NCBI RefSeq assembly: GCF_018143015.1
Contig: NC_054750.1
Coordinates: 4,569,501 to 4,633,500, forward strand
Source: Lytechinus variegatus
Taxonomy: Eukaryota; Echinodermata; Echinoidea; Temnopleuroida; Toxopneustidae
DNA length: 64,000 nt
Direction of reading: 5' to 3'
Below the pieces are notes generated by a model. The model saw only the letters and a list, made by a program, of their open reading frames with translations, was not told the DNA's origin and made no database searches. Positions 11,801 to 25,000 of the stretch are shown here, piece after piece (positions within the stretch are counted from its first letter, which is position 1; each line of letters starts with the position of its first letter). The translations under genes were made by a program, and so were the position numbers.

Positions 11801-13968
11801 TGGTATAACTTCGCCCGAAGGAAAAGGTGGAGGTTCGTTGCCCATTTGAGAGTCTTCATATGGAGTCCAACGTGGATACAAATCACGAGTTGATGTCAAT
11901 GCACCCTCTGCTCCATTCCATGGGATTCCGTCGTTATTCAGAGGAGGAAAGTCAGCATCATAGGACCTATATCGCGAGTCGTTCGATGCAGATCTCGATG
12001 TACGCCGGAGAAAACTGATAATATTTTGTGCGAAGGTGATTGTCCCGGTACGATTTAGATGCACGCCATCTACGTTCAAGTGACGGTCGGGGACGATGTT
12101 GTCGTTGCTAATGATGAACCAGCCTCGCTGATTGGCTGAAAGTTTGATAGCTGCGTTCACATCTGAAACTTTGGTGTATTCTCTGTTGTCTTCGTTCTGT
12201 CTGATGGTTGATGCAGCAATGGTTTTGACTCCTGGAATTTTATTTATTTGTTCAAGAAGGGATATTGTCTTGGCGATTATTTCATCTGCCTCATCGCATC
12301 AAATACCCTTTTTAGACAGGCTAAAATTTCCTTAACCCCGTACTATTGGTGGGGCTAAATGGCAATTTAGCCCCACCTATAGTACGGGGTTAAGCTTAGC
12401 CCACTTTCGTTTTACACAGCGTTTTTGCAAAGTGGGCTAACCCCACCTATACTACGGGATTATTTGGCCCTGCAAAAAAGCAGGGTTATCCCACCAATTG
12501 CGGTGCTAAAAGCAATAGTACGGGGTTAAGATCGCATGTGTAAAACGAAAGTGGGCTAAGCTTAAATAGTACGGGGTTAAGGAAATTGTCCGGGGTTAGC
12601 GAGTTTCGTGTGTAAAAAGCAAGCATTCCTTATCCGGGGTTAGCAATAACAATTTGGCATGTGTGAAAAGGAAAAAAAAATAGTACGGGGTTAAGGATAG
12701 TACGGGGTTAGCGATAGTCCGGGGTTAAGAAAATCCTGTGTAAAAAGGGCATAATGTTATTTGTGCCGAGATGCACCACAACTTCGCTCACTCCGTATCC
12801 ATTGGCTAGTTTATGTACATCACTGTACACATCTTCAATCCTAGCTCCGTTCAAGGTTCTGCAAACTATTTTCTTACTTCGAGAAAGTTTTGATGGTCTT
12901 ATTTGTTTAGTCATAGAGTCTCCAATTATCAGCACATCTGCTTTTATTTGTGTCTGCGAAGATTTCTTTGTATTGTGTTTACTTGCTGGATTTTCGTCTT
13001 TTTCGTTATTTCCTGTATGCCGAGAGTCGATTGTGGTTTGGACGTCATGTCTCATCATAGCATCTTCTACCACATCAGTATTATCCTTTGCATGTTTAAT
13101 GTCATGGTCCGATTGAGTGTTATTATCATAATTTCTGCCTGATAATTCATCGTATATTAGTTTTTGCTTGTTTCTGTACTCATTGAGTTGTTTATCAATA
13201 TCAGATATATCGGTATGACCGATGTGTGTTGGAGTAGGACGGATAACTTCAGGGGACTCTTCATGGGAACAGTTTGAATCAGCAGGTCGCTGAGTGGCAT
13301 CATATTCTTTAATGAAAGCATTCTGTAAGGGAGCGGGTTCATCAGGGCACAACCCTACTAAAAGTTCATTTACCTTCAGTTGCAAATCTTTGAATTCCTT
13401 TGAAAGGCGATCCAATTTCAAATGTAGTTCGTAGTCTGTATACAAACAAGAGCTTGCACTTTGCTTCGCGCATGAGCAAGTGGACAAAGAGCAGTTTACC
13501 CTCGACTGAGCAGAGGGTGAATCCTTTGATGACGTGTTCTTAGGCGGGGAATCCTTTCGTACTATATACAGATGGGTCCGTTGTACATAAACAGCTTTTG
13601 TGTATATGAATGGGATTTCCTCGTGACTCAACGTCACGGTTGTTTAACATGGGGTAAGAATCCGTTTGGCAGCTATTATCAACAAAATTTGCATACGAAT
13701 TACCATGACCAATTAAGGTAGTGGGGGAATCCGTTTGCTTGCCGTTGTCATGGGGAGTATGCTCATGTAATCTAGAGTTGTGAAAGTCATGGCGGCCATT
13801 TGTTGTTGCTAAAATGCTGTAATGACGGGCAATATCTGTATTCAGATGACTATATATCGATCCTAATTCAGATGTTAGATAATCAATCAATTCTTCATCA
13901 AGTGCTGCATTGACAATATCATGTTTCAGTAGATGAGATAAGAGAGTGTTTATACTAGAAATTGTCAA
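11723..13968 (-). pseudogene. CR1-like LINE ORF1 with SGNH/GDSL-esterase domain, split by a MITE
   Basis: The N-terminal part (13968-13540) is polar and helical. A frame change leads to a segment with a predicted coiled coil (LKLDRLSKEFKDLQLKVNEL, about 13430-13370). Next come esterase blocks I and III (LIIGDSMTK and VVHLGTNN, about 12935-12760). A 444-bp MITE interrupts the frame just after LGTNN. The domain resumes on its far side (12300-11990) with IIAKTISLLEQI and ends with the block V motif DGVHLNRTG. Esterase-type ORF1 proteins are known in CR1 and related LINEs; the substrate is not known to me. This copy is inactive. Confidence 0.78.
12306..12749. mobile_element. 444-bp MITE inserted in LINE ORF1, with internal hairpin
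   Basis: The ends are inverted: CCCTTTTTAGACAGG at 12306 and the complement of CCTGTGTAAAAAGGG at 12735-12749. Both continue into TTAACCCC. Inside lie repeated GTACGGGGTTA(A/G) words and a near-perfect hairpin (about 12330-12394) with CCGTACTATTGGTGGGGCTA on one arm. There is no coding capacity. Target duplication is unclear; ATA occurs on both sides. Confidence 0.8.
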
Positions 13969-14788
13969 ATGCTTTGGTAATTTGCATCTAAATTGATCAG
14001 ATCCAGGAATTCCATGACATGAGTTAGTTTTTAATTTCGATGCAAGCTTATTTTAGTCATTTTGTAGAGTGTATTCAATAATCACACTAGTAAGATATGA
14101 ATCAATCAGTATAAGCCGCAGTAATAGACGAATAGAGTGTAAAATTACCGATTTGTGTTTCCAAGAGTTCAGGAGGTTCCTGTGTATACAGATGGGACTA
14201 TGATGGAAAGTCGTATATGGAGCACGGAGAGACTAAGATCAAATTCACCACAAAATATCACTCAGAATTCCAGTGAATATGTTTCCAATATCACGAATAT
14301 ATTTCCAAATAATAAAAGAATCCACCAAATCCAAAAATCCACTTATAATCGTAAAGAATGCTATTAAATCATGCACTTTGTCCGAGACTTTGACGAGTCA
14401 AAAAAGGTCGTAGAATCTATTCGCTTGTGATAAGCGAAGTTTTGCCAGAATGATAATAATGATACAGATATTATTTACCCATGGGAAGCCACTTCAGTTC
14501 TGAAAACTGTTCTCCCAGCCATTATTATTTTTTTTACAAGAATGCTTAGAATGTCCAGTTTTCAGGTTGGAAAATCAGAAAAGTTTGGCTCACGTTTCTC
14601 GCTCGCATCAAGTATTGTTTATTGAGGAACTCATTCTATCCCTGGTTACAAAAAAGTATAAAATGTCCAGTTTTCAGGTGGAATATCACAAATTTTAAGC
14701 TTGCGGTTCGCGCTCTCATTATTTAGTTCGTGAGATATATATTCTATTCATGAGTCACTAAATGCAGTCCTTAAAAGATTACTTAGAA
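13969..14788. other. Unassigned spacer with weak mirror-motif relics
   Basis: No exon or RNA gene was seen. From about 14540 the text resembles the diverged units of the mirror-motif family (GTCCAGTTTTCAGGT followed by TCTCGCTCGCATC). This continues beyond the small MITE to about 15100. Confidence 0.45.
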
Positions 14789-14927
14789 GCCTGTTGCATA
14801 AAACTTTTTACCTGAGAAAACTGAAAACTAAGGTTAGTCTGATTTCCGCCATTGACTTTAGCACAGGGCAAAAACTTCGGTAAAAACAACCTGAGTTTTC
14901 TCAGGTAAAAAGTTTTATGCAACGGGC
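14789..14927. mobile_element. 139-bp foldback MITE
   Basis: Terminal inverted repeats of about 34 bp: GTTGCATAAAACTTTTTACC then TGAGAAAACT near 14793, and its reverse complement ending near 14925. They differ at one early base. The spacer is about 70 bp without coding capacity. Confidence 0.8.
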
Positions 14928-15327
14928 CCAGGTCAGTATATAAACAAATTACAGCTCTCCCTCGAGTTAATTCTTTAGAAAGATACACATCTTTCTCACG
15001 ATTACAAAAATGCTCAGAATATTTAAGTTCACGTCTTGTTGCATGAAATGTCTACTAATTTGAGCTAGCGATTCGCGCTTTCAACATCTCACAAGGATCA
15101 TTATTAGTATTATTTTTATTACCAGCAGAAGCTGTTATTAAAAATGACATCCCCTCCAATACAAATCCTATTATCTAGAGGTTACACGCACGCGACCAAC
15201 ACACTTGATCCCCTGCATCTTTAAACCATTTGCTTAGGCAGCAATTGCTCAGATAAAATCGAAATTAGCCTATGCTTGATCAGGGCGCCTATTCTTAATG
15301 AAATACATACTTTTAGGCACAACACAC

Positions 15328-15650
15328 GCATGTATCATCGATCGTTAATACTATCATTGCATAATATCGTGGAATCTTGTAATGACAACACCGTTTTTTG
15401 TTACCAAAATGAATTATTTTCATTTTCGGAATTACGAACCTCATTTTGTTTTCGGATTAACGAACCTTCGGAAGTACGAACCTTATTTCATTTTCGGATT
15501 AACGAACTTTCGGAATTACGAACCTTATTTCGTTTTCGGATTGACGAACCTTCGGAATTACGAACCTTCGGAAATACGAACCTTCGGAATAACCGAACCT
15601 TCGGAATTACGAAGCTTCGGAATTACGAATGTATGCGGGTTCGCGTGATG
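15328..15650 (+). repeat. Minisatellite block, copy 2
   Basis: Repeats the leader CATGTATCATCGATCGTTA and the GGAATTACGAACCTT array of positions 1-360 with a few differences, in the same orientation, ending in ACGAATGTATGCGG as in the first copy. It lies about 300 bp upstream of the first visible MO25-like exon, in its intron. Confidence 0.88.
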
Positions 15651-15956
15651 CAGGCGAGATTGCCAGAGGCGTTCCACTTATCTGTATTTTTCTGTAAACT
15701 TAGACCACATTTTTACTTGTGGGCTCCAAAAGTCACCAAGTCATCCTGAATCCAACGCCATATTACACCCCAAAGAAAAAATAAAATGAGCAAGAAATAA
15801 ATGATGACATATGATTCAGTGAATGATGATATCCTTAGCATTCCACAGGTGTGATAACTTTCTTTGTGATACTATTTTCCATTAAATATTTGTGTTTGAT
15901 TTCAAAGAAGAGTTTTTTTGATATAATTATATAATTTTTTATTACTCTAATTACAG

Positions 15957-16075
15957 GCCCAGAATGATGCTGTCTACATAATCAGTACCTTACTCGGCCA
16001 ACAAATCGGTACCATGAGTCCCAGCGTAGAATTTCTCAGAGAGAAGAAAGAAGGACTTTTCATTCTCTTAAATAG
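15957..16075 (+). CDS. MO25-like exon A
   Basis: 119 bp after acceptor TCTAATTACAG, before donor GTAATT. It encodes [20 protein letters not shown] onward to FILLNR and ends in phase 2. A TTAA-flanked MITE begins only 8 bp into the intron. Confidence 0.82.
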
Positions 16076-19000
16076 GTAATTAAAGGACAAGTCCACGCCA
16101 GCAAAAAGTTGATTTGAATAAAAAGAGAAATATCCAACAAGCATAACACTGAAAATTTCATCAAAATCGGATGTAAAATAAGATGACATTTTAAACTTAT
16201 CCTTAAATTCACAAAACCGTTAGATGCACATCCTGGCTGGTAAGCAAATGAGAAGACTATGACCTCATCCACTCACTATTTCTTTTGTATTTTATTATAT
16301 GAAATACGGTATATTCTAATTTTCTCCTCATTGTCAAGTGAACTCAACGATTAATTCCTCCCTGAACATGTGGAATTAGCATTATGTAATACTGTATGTT
16401 TCACTCAAGTTGGTCCTTATTGTCAAATCTATAAAAAATGAAATACTGTATAATTTAACCCTCCCCCCCCAAAAAAAAAAAACAGAAGAAATTATGAGTG
16501 ATGTCCATCATCGACTGACCCACCTAGTTGAGCATATCACTTTTTTGTGAAAAATAAGCGAAACTTTAAAATGTCATTATACTTATTTTACATCCGATTT
16601 TGATGAAATTTTCAGCACTATGCTAATTTTATTTTTCTCCATTTACTCAAGTCAGCATTTTCCTGGGGTGGACTTGACCATTAAGTATATTGTAATCCAG
16701 GGGCGGATCCAGGATTTTCCAAAATGAGGATGGGGGCATTTGCACAGGATAATTTTTAAAAGCAAATATAAAAATGGCTTTCACTACCAAATCGAGGTCA
16801 TTTTGGCTAAGAAAAACTGGACAAGAAAAAAGAAAAGAAAAAGGTCTTTACTTGCATATGCATGACATATTCCCCTAAAAAATTGTGCCTCTCAAGGAAG
16901 GAGGGACAGGTGCGTAGCCAGGGGGCGGTCGCCCCCTCAAAAAAGCCCCCACCCCAAAAAAAAAGAAGGGAAAAAAGAAAGGAGAAAAGGAAAAGGCAAG
17001 GGAGGAAGGGGAAGAAAGGTAGCTTTATGGGTTTTTTCTTTTTTATTCTTTATTTTTTTTCTCAAAGAGAAACTCCTTCACTCTTGTTCTAAATTTATAT
17101 ATGAATTTTGCTTCCGCGCTGTGCGCGGTTAAATGACAATTTTGAAGTTCTCAATTGTTTCTCTAACCCTATTTTTCCATCTCAGCTATATGTGTTTCTT
17201 GCCAGTTAAAGTTCAAATGTATACATTAGGGCATGGAATTAGAATAAGGTTAGGCCGAAGTATATGAAGTTATCTTTTTTTTAATTGATTGCGCAACTTC
17301 GGGTCGGCTCCGGGCGGCGCGTTGCCGTTTTACACCCTGGCGAAGGCATTTTCCGGAAAAGTAGCCAAAAAGCGACTAGTGAAGAGTCTACACACGTCGC
17401 TGGTTGCATGCAGCATGGACCCTATGCAGTGTGCGACACAGGCGAGTCCACCACCGCATGCAATTTGCACAGTTACTGATCAGAGCACAGAGTTCCTCGG
17501 CACTTCATGTACAGAGAGAGCGGCAGTCAGGAGTGAAATCCGAACATGCTTTTGCAGTCGCGTTGTTTATGATAGTTTTTTTTCTAAAAATAAATTATTA
17601 ACTAAATGAATAGAATGACAGACAAAATCAAAATAAACAGATACTTATAATGGAAAGACAAATTGAAGTTTGATGGATTGATACACTTTTTAGAAGCTGC
17701 CGAAAGATAGATATAGAAGACTGATATATAGATAGAGACAAGATAGACAGATAGAAATAGAGAGAGAGAGGTGGATAGATAGAATAGAGAGAGAGAGAGA
17801 GAAAGAGGGAGAGATGGATGGATAGATAGATAAATAAAGAGAGGGAGGACAGAGAGGTCGATATATAGAGGGAGAGGGGGAGAGAGATGTTGTAGATAGA
17901 AATATGGACGGAGAAAGAGAGAAAAAGACAGACAGATGCTAGAGAAGGAGAGAGATAGAGAATTTGAGAGACAGATAGATAGATGTTAGATAGATAGAAA
18001 GATAAAGAATGAGAGAGACAGAGAAGATAGACAAATTAACAGATAGATAGATACATAGATAGATATATAGAGATAAATAAAGACAGACAGATGGATAGAT
18101 AGATAGAGATAGATAGATGAGAGATAGATAGATGTTAGATAGATAAAGAGGGAGAGAGACAAAGAATATTAACAAATTAACAGATAGATAAGTTAAAAAA
18201 ATAGATAGATAAATAGATAGAGAGAATAAGAGAAAGACAGACAGATGGATAGATAGAGAGAGAGATATTAAATAGATAATTAAAGAATGAGAGAGACAGA
18301 GAAGATTATTAACAAATTAACAGATAGATACTCTAGTTAAAAAATAGATAAATAGATAGAGAGAAATAGAGAAAGACAGACAGATGGATAGATAGATAGA
18401 GAATTTGAGAGATAGATAGATGTCAGATAGATCAAGAATGAGAGAGAAGAGCGACAAATTAACAGATAGATACTGTAGTTACATAGGTAGGTAGAGAGAG
18501 AGAAATAGAGAAAGACAGACAGATGGATGGATAGATAGAGAGAGATAGAGAATTTGAGATAGATAGATGTTAGATAAAGAATGAGAGAGACAGAGCCGGA
18601 GACAGAGAAGATTATTAGATAGATAGATACTGCAGTTACATAGATAGATACAGATAGAATTTGAGAGATAGATATATAGACAGATAGAGAGAAAGACAGA
18701 CATCAGCAAATCGGCAAGGCAACTGATCAATGCAAACATTCGTATTGAACCTGGAAAGTATAAGCTCAGCTCATGGCTCAGCTGCATAAATTTGCAAGTA
18801 CGGTATGTTCTGCGGATAACTTCGGTGCGGACTTTGGATCGCGCGCCCAGCTGATAATGTAAACAAACATAGACGTAGACTCTTCACTAGTCGCTTTTTG
18901 GCTACTTTTCCGGAAAATGCCTTCGCCAGGGTGTAAAACGGCAACGCGGCTCCGGGCGGGTAAAATCTTTACATCAATTTCTGCCGTCACCTCCATAAAG

Positions 19001-22000
19001 TCAACTTCTCCCGCTTTTCAGCTCAATACTAAACAACCATAATTTTGGGGCAAACAGGTTCCTATATAATTAAAAAGAGGAAGGTATAAAATTCGTGTCG
19101 TATTAAATGAAAAAAAGTACAATATTTTTTCTCAAATTTTTTTATTGAACTTCATGTCATTTCTCTGCACATTCATCTCCTATCCTGTTTTGCGCCCTCA
19201 GTTTAAAATTTGAATGGCACTCAACTTTCTTTATAATTCAAATTGAAGCACTCCAGGATAAGTCAAAGAAATTAGGCATCCTTTTTTTCAATACAATTTC
19301 AATAAATCACAGAAATTTCCACTTCAGTTGCGCACCATTTTCTTTGTTATGAATTTCAATAATCTTAGAAAATCGATTGAACTAGAGCCGATGGGGTATT
19401 TGAGATATCTGCATTTGATGAAACGTCCGCCCTTTGAAATTTCAAAATTTCATTGTTCTGCGCTGGGAGGAATATCTTCCTCCCGACATATACACTTCTT
19501 CTCCTCTGTTATGCGAGTTGAAGATATGCACTAGCTGTCGCTTAATTGTTTGTAATCAAATCTGATCTTTCCAAGGGAAATATTCAATATGTCTGTGAGA
19601 ATACCATTTTCTCGGGACCCTTTTCATGGCAAAAAATTGATAAAACGTTTTAGCTTTTTACTCGAAAACTAAATCAGATCGAAGCAAAGAGGCGAAAGTG
19701 GCAGAAACGAAAGAAAAAATAATAAAAAAAGAGAGAGGGGGAGGGAAAGAAAGAATAAGAAAGAAAGAAAAATAAAGAAAGGACAGAACGATCGAAAAGA
19801 AAAGGAGAGAGAGGTATGGAGGGAGAGAAGGAGAAGAGGGAGATGAAGGAGGAGGATGGGAAGAAGGCCTGAGGAGAAGAAGATAAATGGAGAAGAAAAA
19901 GAAGGAGGAGAAGAAGAAGAAAAACAAGGAGGAGAATAGGAAGACAAAAATAAACAAAAGGAGAAAATTAAGAAAAAAAAGTGGAAAGCACATAAAAGGG
20001 TGAAAAGCAGGATAAGGAAACCAGTATTGTAACATTTAGTATTTGTTGCAATATGTAAATAAGGATTATAAAGATGTTGCAATTTGATTTGGAAGGTTGA
20101 TGATGTTGACGATAATATGATGATGACGACGATAATAATGATGATGATCGTTAATTGATTCGTATCATTTTCCTACCAATCCAGGTATGAAAGTCCGAAC
20201 TTTGTGTTCAACGATGGCGTATTGCTCCGAGAATGCATGCATTATGAATCCCTTGCGAAAATAGTGTTGTTTGCCCCCGAGTTCTTCGAACTTTTCAAAT
20301 ACATAGTGATGCCTAAAACCGACATTGCAGCTGATGCATTCGCAACATTTAAGGTACGATACTACAGACTCCTTTTACAGACCCCTTGATGGATTTGTTC
20401 ATTATTGGTTATCTTTTTTTTTAAATCCAGGAGAGTGCTACTTTTTCTGAACAACTTTCCCTTTGATGGACTATAAAATACCCCAAAAATGTCTCTTATG
20501 CTTTTTCCATAGGCTTATGGTGATACAAATGACTCTTTATCCATGATGTATTCTTTAAATATCTGTATTACATGCCCTCCTGGAGAAAGAACATGTGATC
20601 TACTGACAGATGTGATAAAAGAGGCAGTTTAGGTAAAATATACACTAAAGTAATGGGAAGAGTTGTTCACAAGTGACATCACACATCTTTGTCACATTGC
20701 CAATGTGAGGACCTCCGTAGCATTAGTGATCACAATAATCAAATGCTAATAACTTTCTCATTATTTGTCCTATTTTTCTCAATCTTTCGTTAATCTGTTT
20801 CTTTGACTTTTCGGTTTTCACACAAGTTATCTTATTTCAACGGTTTCATTTTCCTTTAAGAATCATTGCTTGTTTTTACGTGTATTCATTTCTTCCAAAA
20901 TATCACTTTCTTGTATCTTGTTTAAAGTAAATATATCATCAATATCAAGTACTTGAAAATCTGTCAAATCTTTCATTTCATCAATAGATACCTTGTTAGC
21001 AACACTTGCAAAATGTAGATTAAATTTATTAGCAGTATCGAAAGCGTCACCAGTGCATGAATGGTTGGCAGATGATACATTACAATGTGATATAAAAGAT
21101 TTTAATACATTCCAAAACTCATTTCTAATTTGATTTTGACATCTATACACTTCCTAAAAGTTATATATTTTTCATGTGTATACTTATTAAATGGGACTTC
21201 CAAATGAGAAAACCCATAGCATGACACTAAACCCATTATTGATTACACCAAAAGACCTCACTTTATTTATAGAATTTGTAAGCATATGATCAACTAGTGT
21301 CAATCAATTAGATCAATTAATTTCATCAATAATCCTCAATATCCTAACAACATTTAACTGCTCGAAACATAATCCCTTTAATGATAACTCCCGATATTTA
21401 CCATTTTTCGTCATGACCAACAAATGCTTCACAGCTATAAATCGGTAGGTTTAAAATATCAGAAGTATTGTTATGAAAAGGTGATTCTATCATTATACAT
21501 TTTGGACATTTGGACTTGATTACCCTTAATGTCTATGTTTAATGTACTAGATCCATAAACTTTCAAAGTTATGATGCCAATTCATCAAATACCCCCCAAA
21601 ACGGCAAGATTTCATTGACCTAAATGACCACTGACCTTGGTCATGTGACCTGAAACTCACACAGGATGTTCAGGGATACTTGATTGCTCAGTTTCATGAA
21701 CTATATCCATAAACTTTTAAAAGTGTGATGACGACAATTTCAAAACTTAACCTAAGTTAAGATTTCGATATTGATTCCCACAACATGGGCTAAGTTCATT
21801 GACCGTAATTAAATGATCTTTGACTTTGGTCATGTGACCTAAAACTCAGGTTGGATGTTCAGTAATACTTTAATACCCTATGTCCAAGTTTCATGAACTA
21901 GGTCCATATACTTTTTAAGTTATGATGACATTTCAAAAACTTAAACCTTGGTTAACTTAACCTTGGCAGCCTGTATTAAGTTCTGGTAACTCCTTTAGCA

Positions 22001-25000
22001 CTTCCTGTACAAAATTGAATAAATAAATAAAAGTGTATTGTTACATGGCTTAATGCGTTGTTTCATTGGTTTTCATTTTTTTGCAGATTCTTTTAACAAG
22101 ACACCAGCTGCTGGCTTCTATGTTTTTGGAGGAAAATTACGATAGGTTTACAGAAGACTTTACCAATTATTTTCTCAAATCTGACCGTTATGAGACGAAG
22201 AAAAATGGAATTGATGTAAGTATGCATCTCATATTAAGTATTCTGATTCCCTCACTCTATTTTTTTCTATATGCAGACATCACATGTACACAGCACAGCA
22301 GTTTATTTCATCTCTATTCAGACGTACGAAAAGAAAACTCTGACTACTGTAACAATCCGAGCTTTGGCAGATGGCTTTATTTTAAGCAATAGAATGCTAT
22401 TATCATGATTATTAAGGAGTTTTCACCCTGGGATACATGATGGATTAAAAATGGCCACTAAATAATAAAAAAAAACAGCGGAATGTCCTTGAAAAAAAAT
22501 TATGAATTAGAACAGCAGTTCGTCCATAAGTTTCGAAGCTGAAGAAAGCTCTCCGGAGTCTGGGTCTGTTTTCATTTACCAATTTTTGACAAAGGCCATG
22601 GCCGTAGCTAGAGAATATGGGGGGGGGGGTGTCCACCTAACATTCATGGCAGTCAGCAAAGTCAAGTACCCAGTGGCGTACCGTGGGTCACGGCATTGGG
22701 GGGGCACCAGCAAAAATTTCGGGTCACTTATGGAGCGCGCGAAGCGCACTCAGTTGTCAGGTATACTGACCTAATAGAGATATTTTAAGGACATGCAGTG
22801 CCATCAAACGAATATGTATCTCACTGATTAAATAATGCGAGCGCGAAGCGCGAACTGAAAATTTTTGATATTGAGGGCTAAAATTTGACGTTATAAGCAA
22901 ATTGTTTTGTAATCATGATACTTAACTGTCTCGTTAAACAAACAATGCGAGCGCGAAGCGCGAGCTAAAATTTTTGTATATACTGACCCTACACATGCTA
23001 AACAAGGAATTTTTTTAGGATTATATTTTAGAATCCATTAAGAGTATAAATATCTCACCATAGTCATCTAATGCTAGTGCCATCCTTTACTGATTTTGTT
23101 AGAATTACATCTAAACACAGTCATGAAGCACCTTTTGTAGTCATGTAATCATGATTATCATACGTATCTTACTAATCAAATACTGCAAGCGCGAGCTGAA
23201 CATTTAGGAAATATAGACCAGAAGAGGGGCATTCTAAGGGTTGTTTGTAGGAATTCTCTAAGACCCTACGTATTTGACTAACCAAACGATGCGAGCGCGA
23301 AGCGCGAGCTGAAATTTTTGTATGTATTGACCCCAAAACATGGATATTTTAAGGACTATAGTTACGAATCCATTAAGTCAGAGTATACATATCTCACCAT
23401 GTTCATCTAATGCGAGTGCCAAGCGCTTGCTGATTTTGTTAGAATTACATCTAAACACATGGAGCACTTTTTGAAGTCATTGTAATCATGATTATCATAC
23501 GCATCTCACTAATGAAATACTGCGAGCGCGAAGCGCGAGCTGAAAATCTAGGAAATTCAGAAATGAAGAGGGGCATTTCAAGGCTTGTTTGTAGGAATTC
23601 ACTACGACCCCACGTATTTCACTAACCAAATGATGCGAGCGCGAAGCGCGAGCTAAAATGTTTTGATATTCAGATCAGAAAAATTGACATTTTAAGGACT
23701 GATTTTAGAAGTTCATGAAGAGCAGAAATCTCACCAATCCACTAATGCGAACGTTAGCACGGACAGGAAATGTTTTATATTAAGACCTTAAAATAGGGCA
23801 ATAACTTTCAGTAGTCATGAAAAAGAAGAATATATCACTACTCAAAACAATAATAACTCTAATTGCGAGGAAATATATTATTTTGTTGTATATTGATTTG
23901 AAAACGGGAGGCTTTAGTACATCAGTTTTATATGTCTCGTTAAAAAGTCTATGCAAGCACCAGGAACAATGAAGACACAATTAAGCAAAATAATGTTTCA
24001 TAAAGTTGTGAAAATGCTTCCTATGTTACACAACATAATATAACACTATGATCAACAACAATTTCTTCTTTCCCCACTACGTTTCTCTTCCTTTTTCTCT
24101 CTTTTTCTCCTTTTCCCCGTTTTTGTTTGCCAGCCGATTGGGGAGGCACGTGCCCCCCCATGCCCCCCCCCCCGTAGTTACGCCACTGCAAGTACCAGTT
24201 GGCGAAATGGAGGATAGAGGAGAAAAAGAAAAAGAGAGAAAGAAAAAAAGGAAGGAAGTGAGGGAGAAAAGGAGAAAGGAAGAAAGTAAGAAAGGGAGGG
24301 AGGGAAGGAAGGAAGGAAGAAAAAAAAACGAGTGGGCCTGATGTGCCTTCGAAGGTTACAGAATGTAGAGTAAAGGTAACCAGTTGGCAAATCCAAGTCC
24401 ATATTGGAAGGCTTAGAGCCCTACCAGTCAGCAAATACAAAGGAAAAAAAGATTGAGCTATGACATACAAATTAACAAAAAAAAACTACAAGAGATTTCT
24501 GACGAGTTGAGATACACACCAGTTTTGCAAAATAAGGAGAGGCTGGACTAGGTAAAGAATGTGGGGTAGAGTGAATTTCCAAAGTTGAAGTTAAATAATT
24601 TAAGCCAGAGTATAGTTTGCAAATCATGGAGTGGGCCTCTCCCAGGGGGCCTATTCAAGCGGCAAAACACTATAGGCTCTACCAGTCAGTAAAGTGCCGC
24701 ACAATAACTCCCCAGTTGGCAAAATTCATATCTGAAAAGAACAGAACACAAGACTGGTAACTCATGTTCATGATATTCAGCCATCTGCAGTTGGCAAATC
24801 CATGATGCCAAATCAACAAGTTTGCAGTTGGCAAAAAACACAAAAATGTCATTTTAGTAGGCCTACATAAGTTATTACATACAATTTTTTTTTCATAACT
24901 TCGTGAGACATATTTTGCTTAGGGTACCTCACTCCAAGTGCTCACATATTGTCTGTTAAATGAGATAAATAATCCTGTTTAAAGGCATTAGAGGGCGCTT

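Larger units (their letters stand above)
8866..13968 (-). mobile_element. CR1-like LINE with SGNH-type ORF1, degraded
   Basis: Read on the - strand it has an ORF1 region (13968 to about 11723) and then an ORF2 with endonuclease and reverse transcriptase (about 11800 to 8866). At least four frame changes and one MITE insertion interrupt it. The 3' end is cut exactly where the A-tail of the + strand L1-type element ends, which suggests that the L1 copy inserted into this one or that a rearrangement joined them. Confidence 0.85.

Noticed and set aside
17939..18787. Tyr/Leu/Ser-rich 'membrane' frames on the - strand
   Set aside because: They translate the AGAT microsatellite; the regular hydrophobic pattern is the repeat.
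19658..20082. Overlapping Phe/Leu/Ser-rich frames of 125-137 residues
   Set aside because: They translate the purine-rich tract from its other strand and have no domain or splice support.
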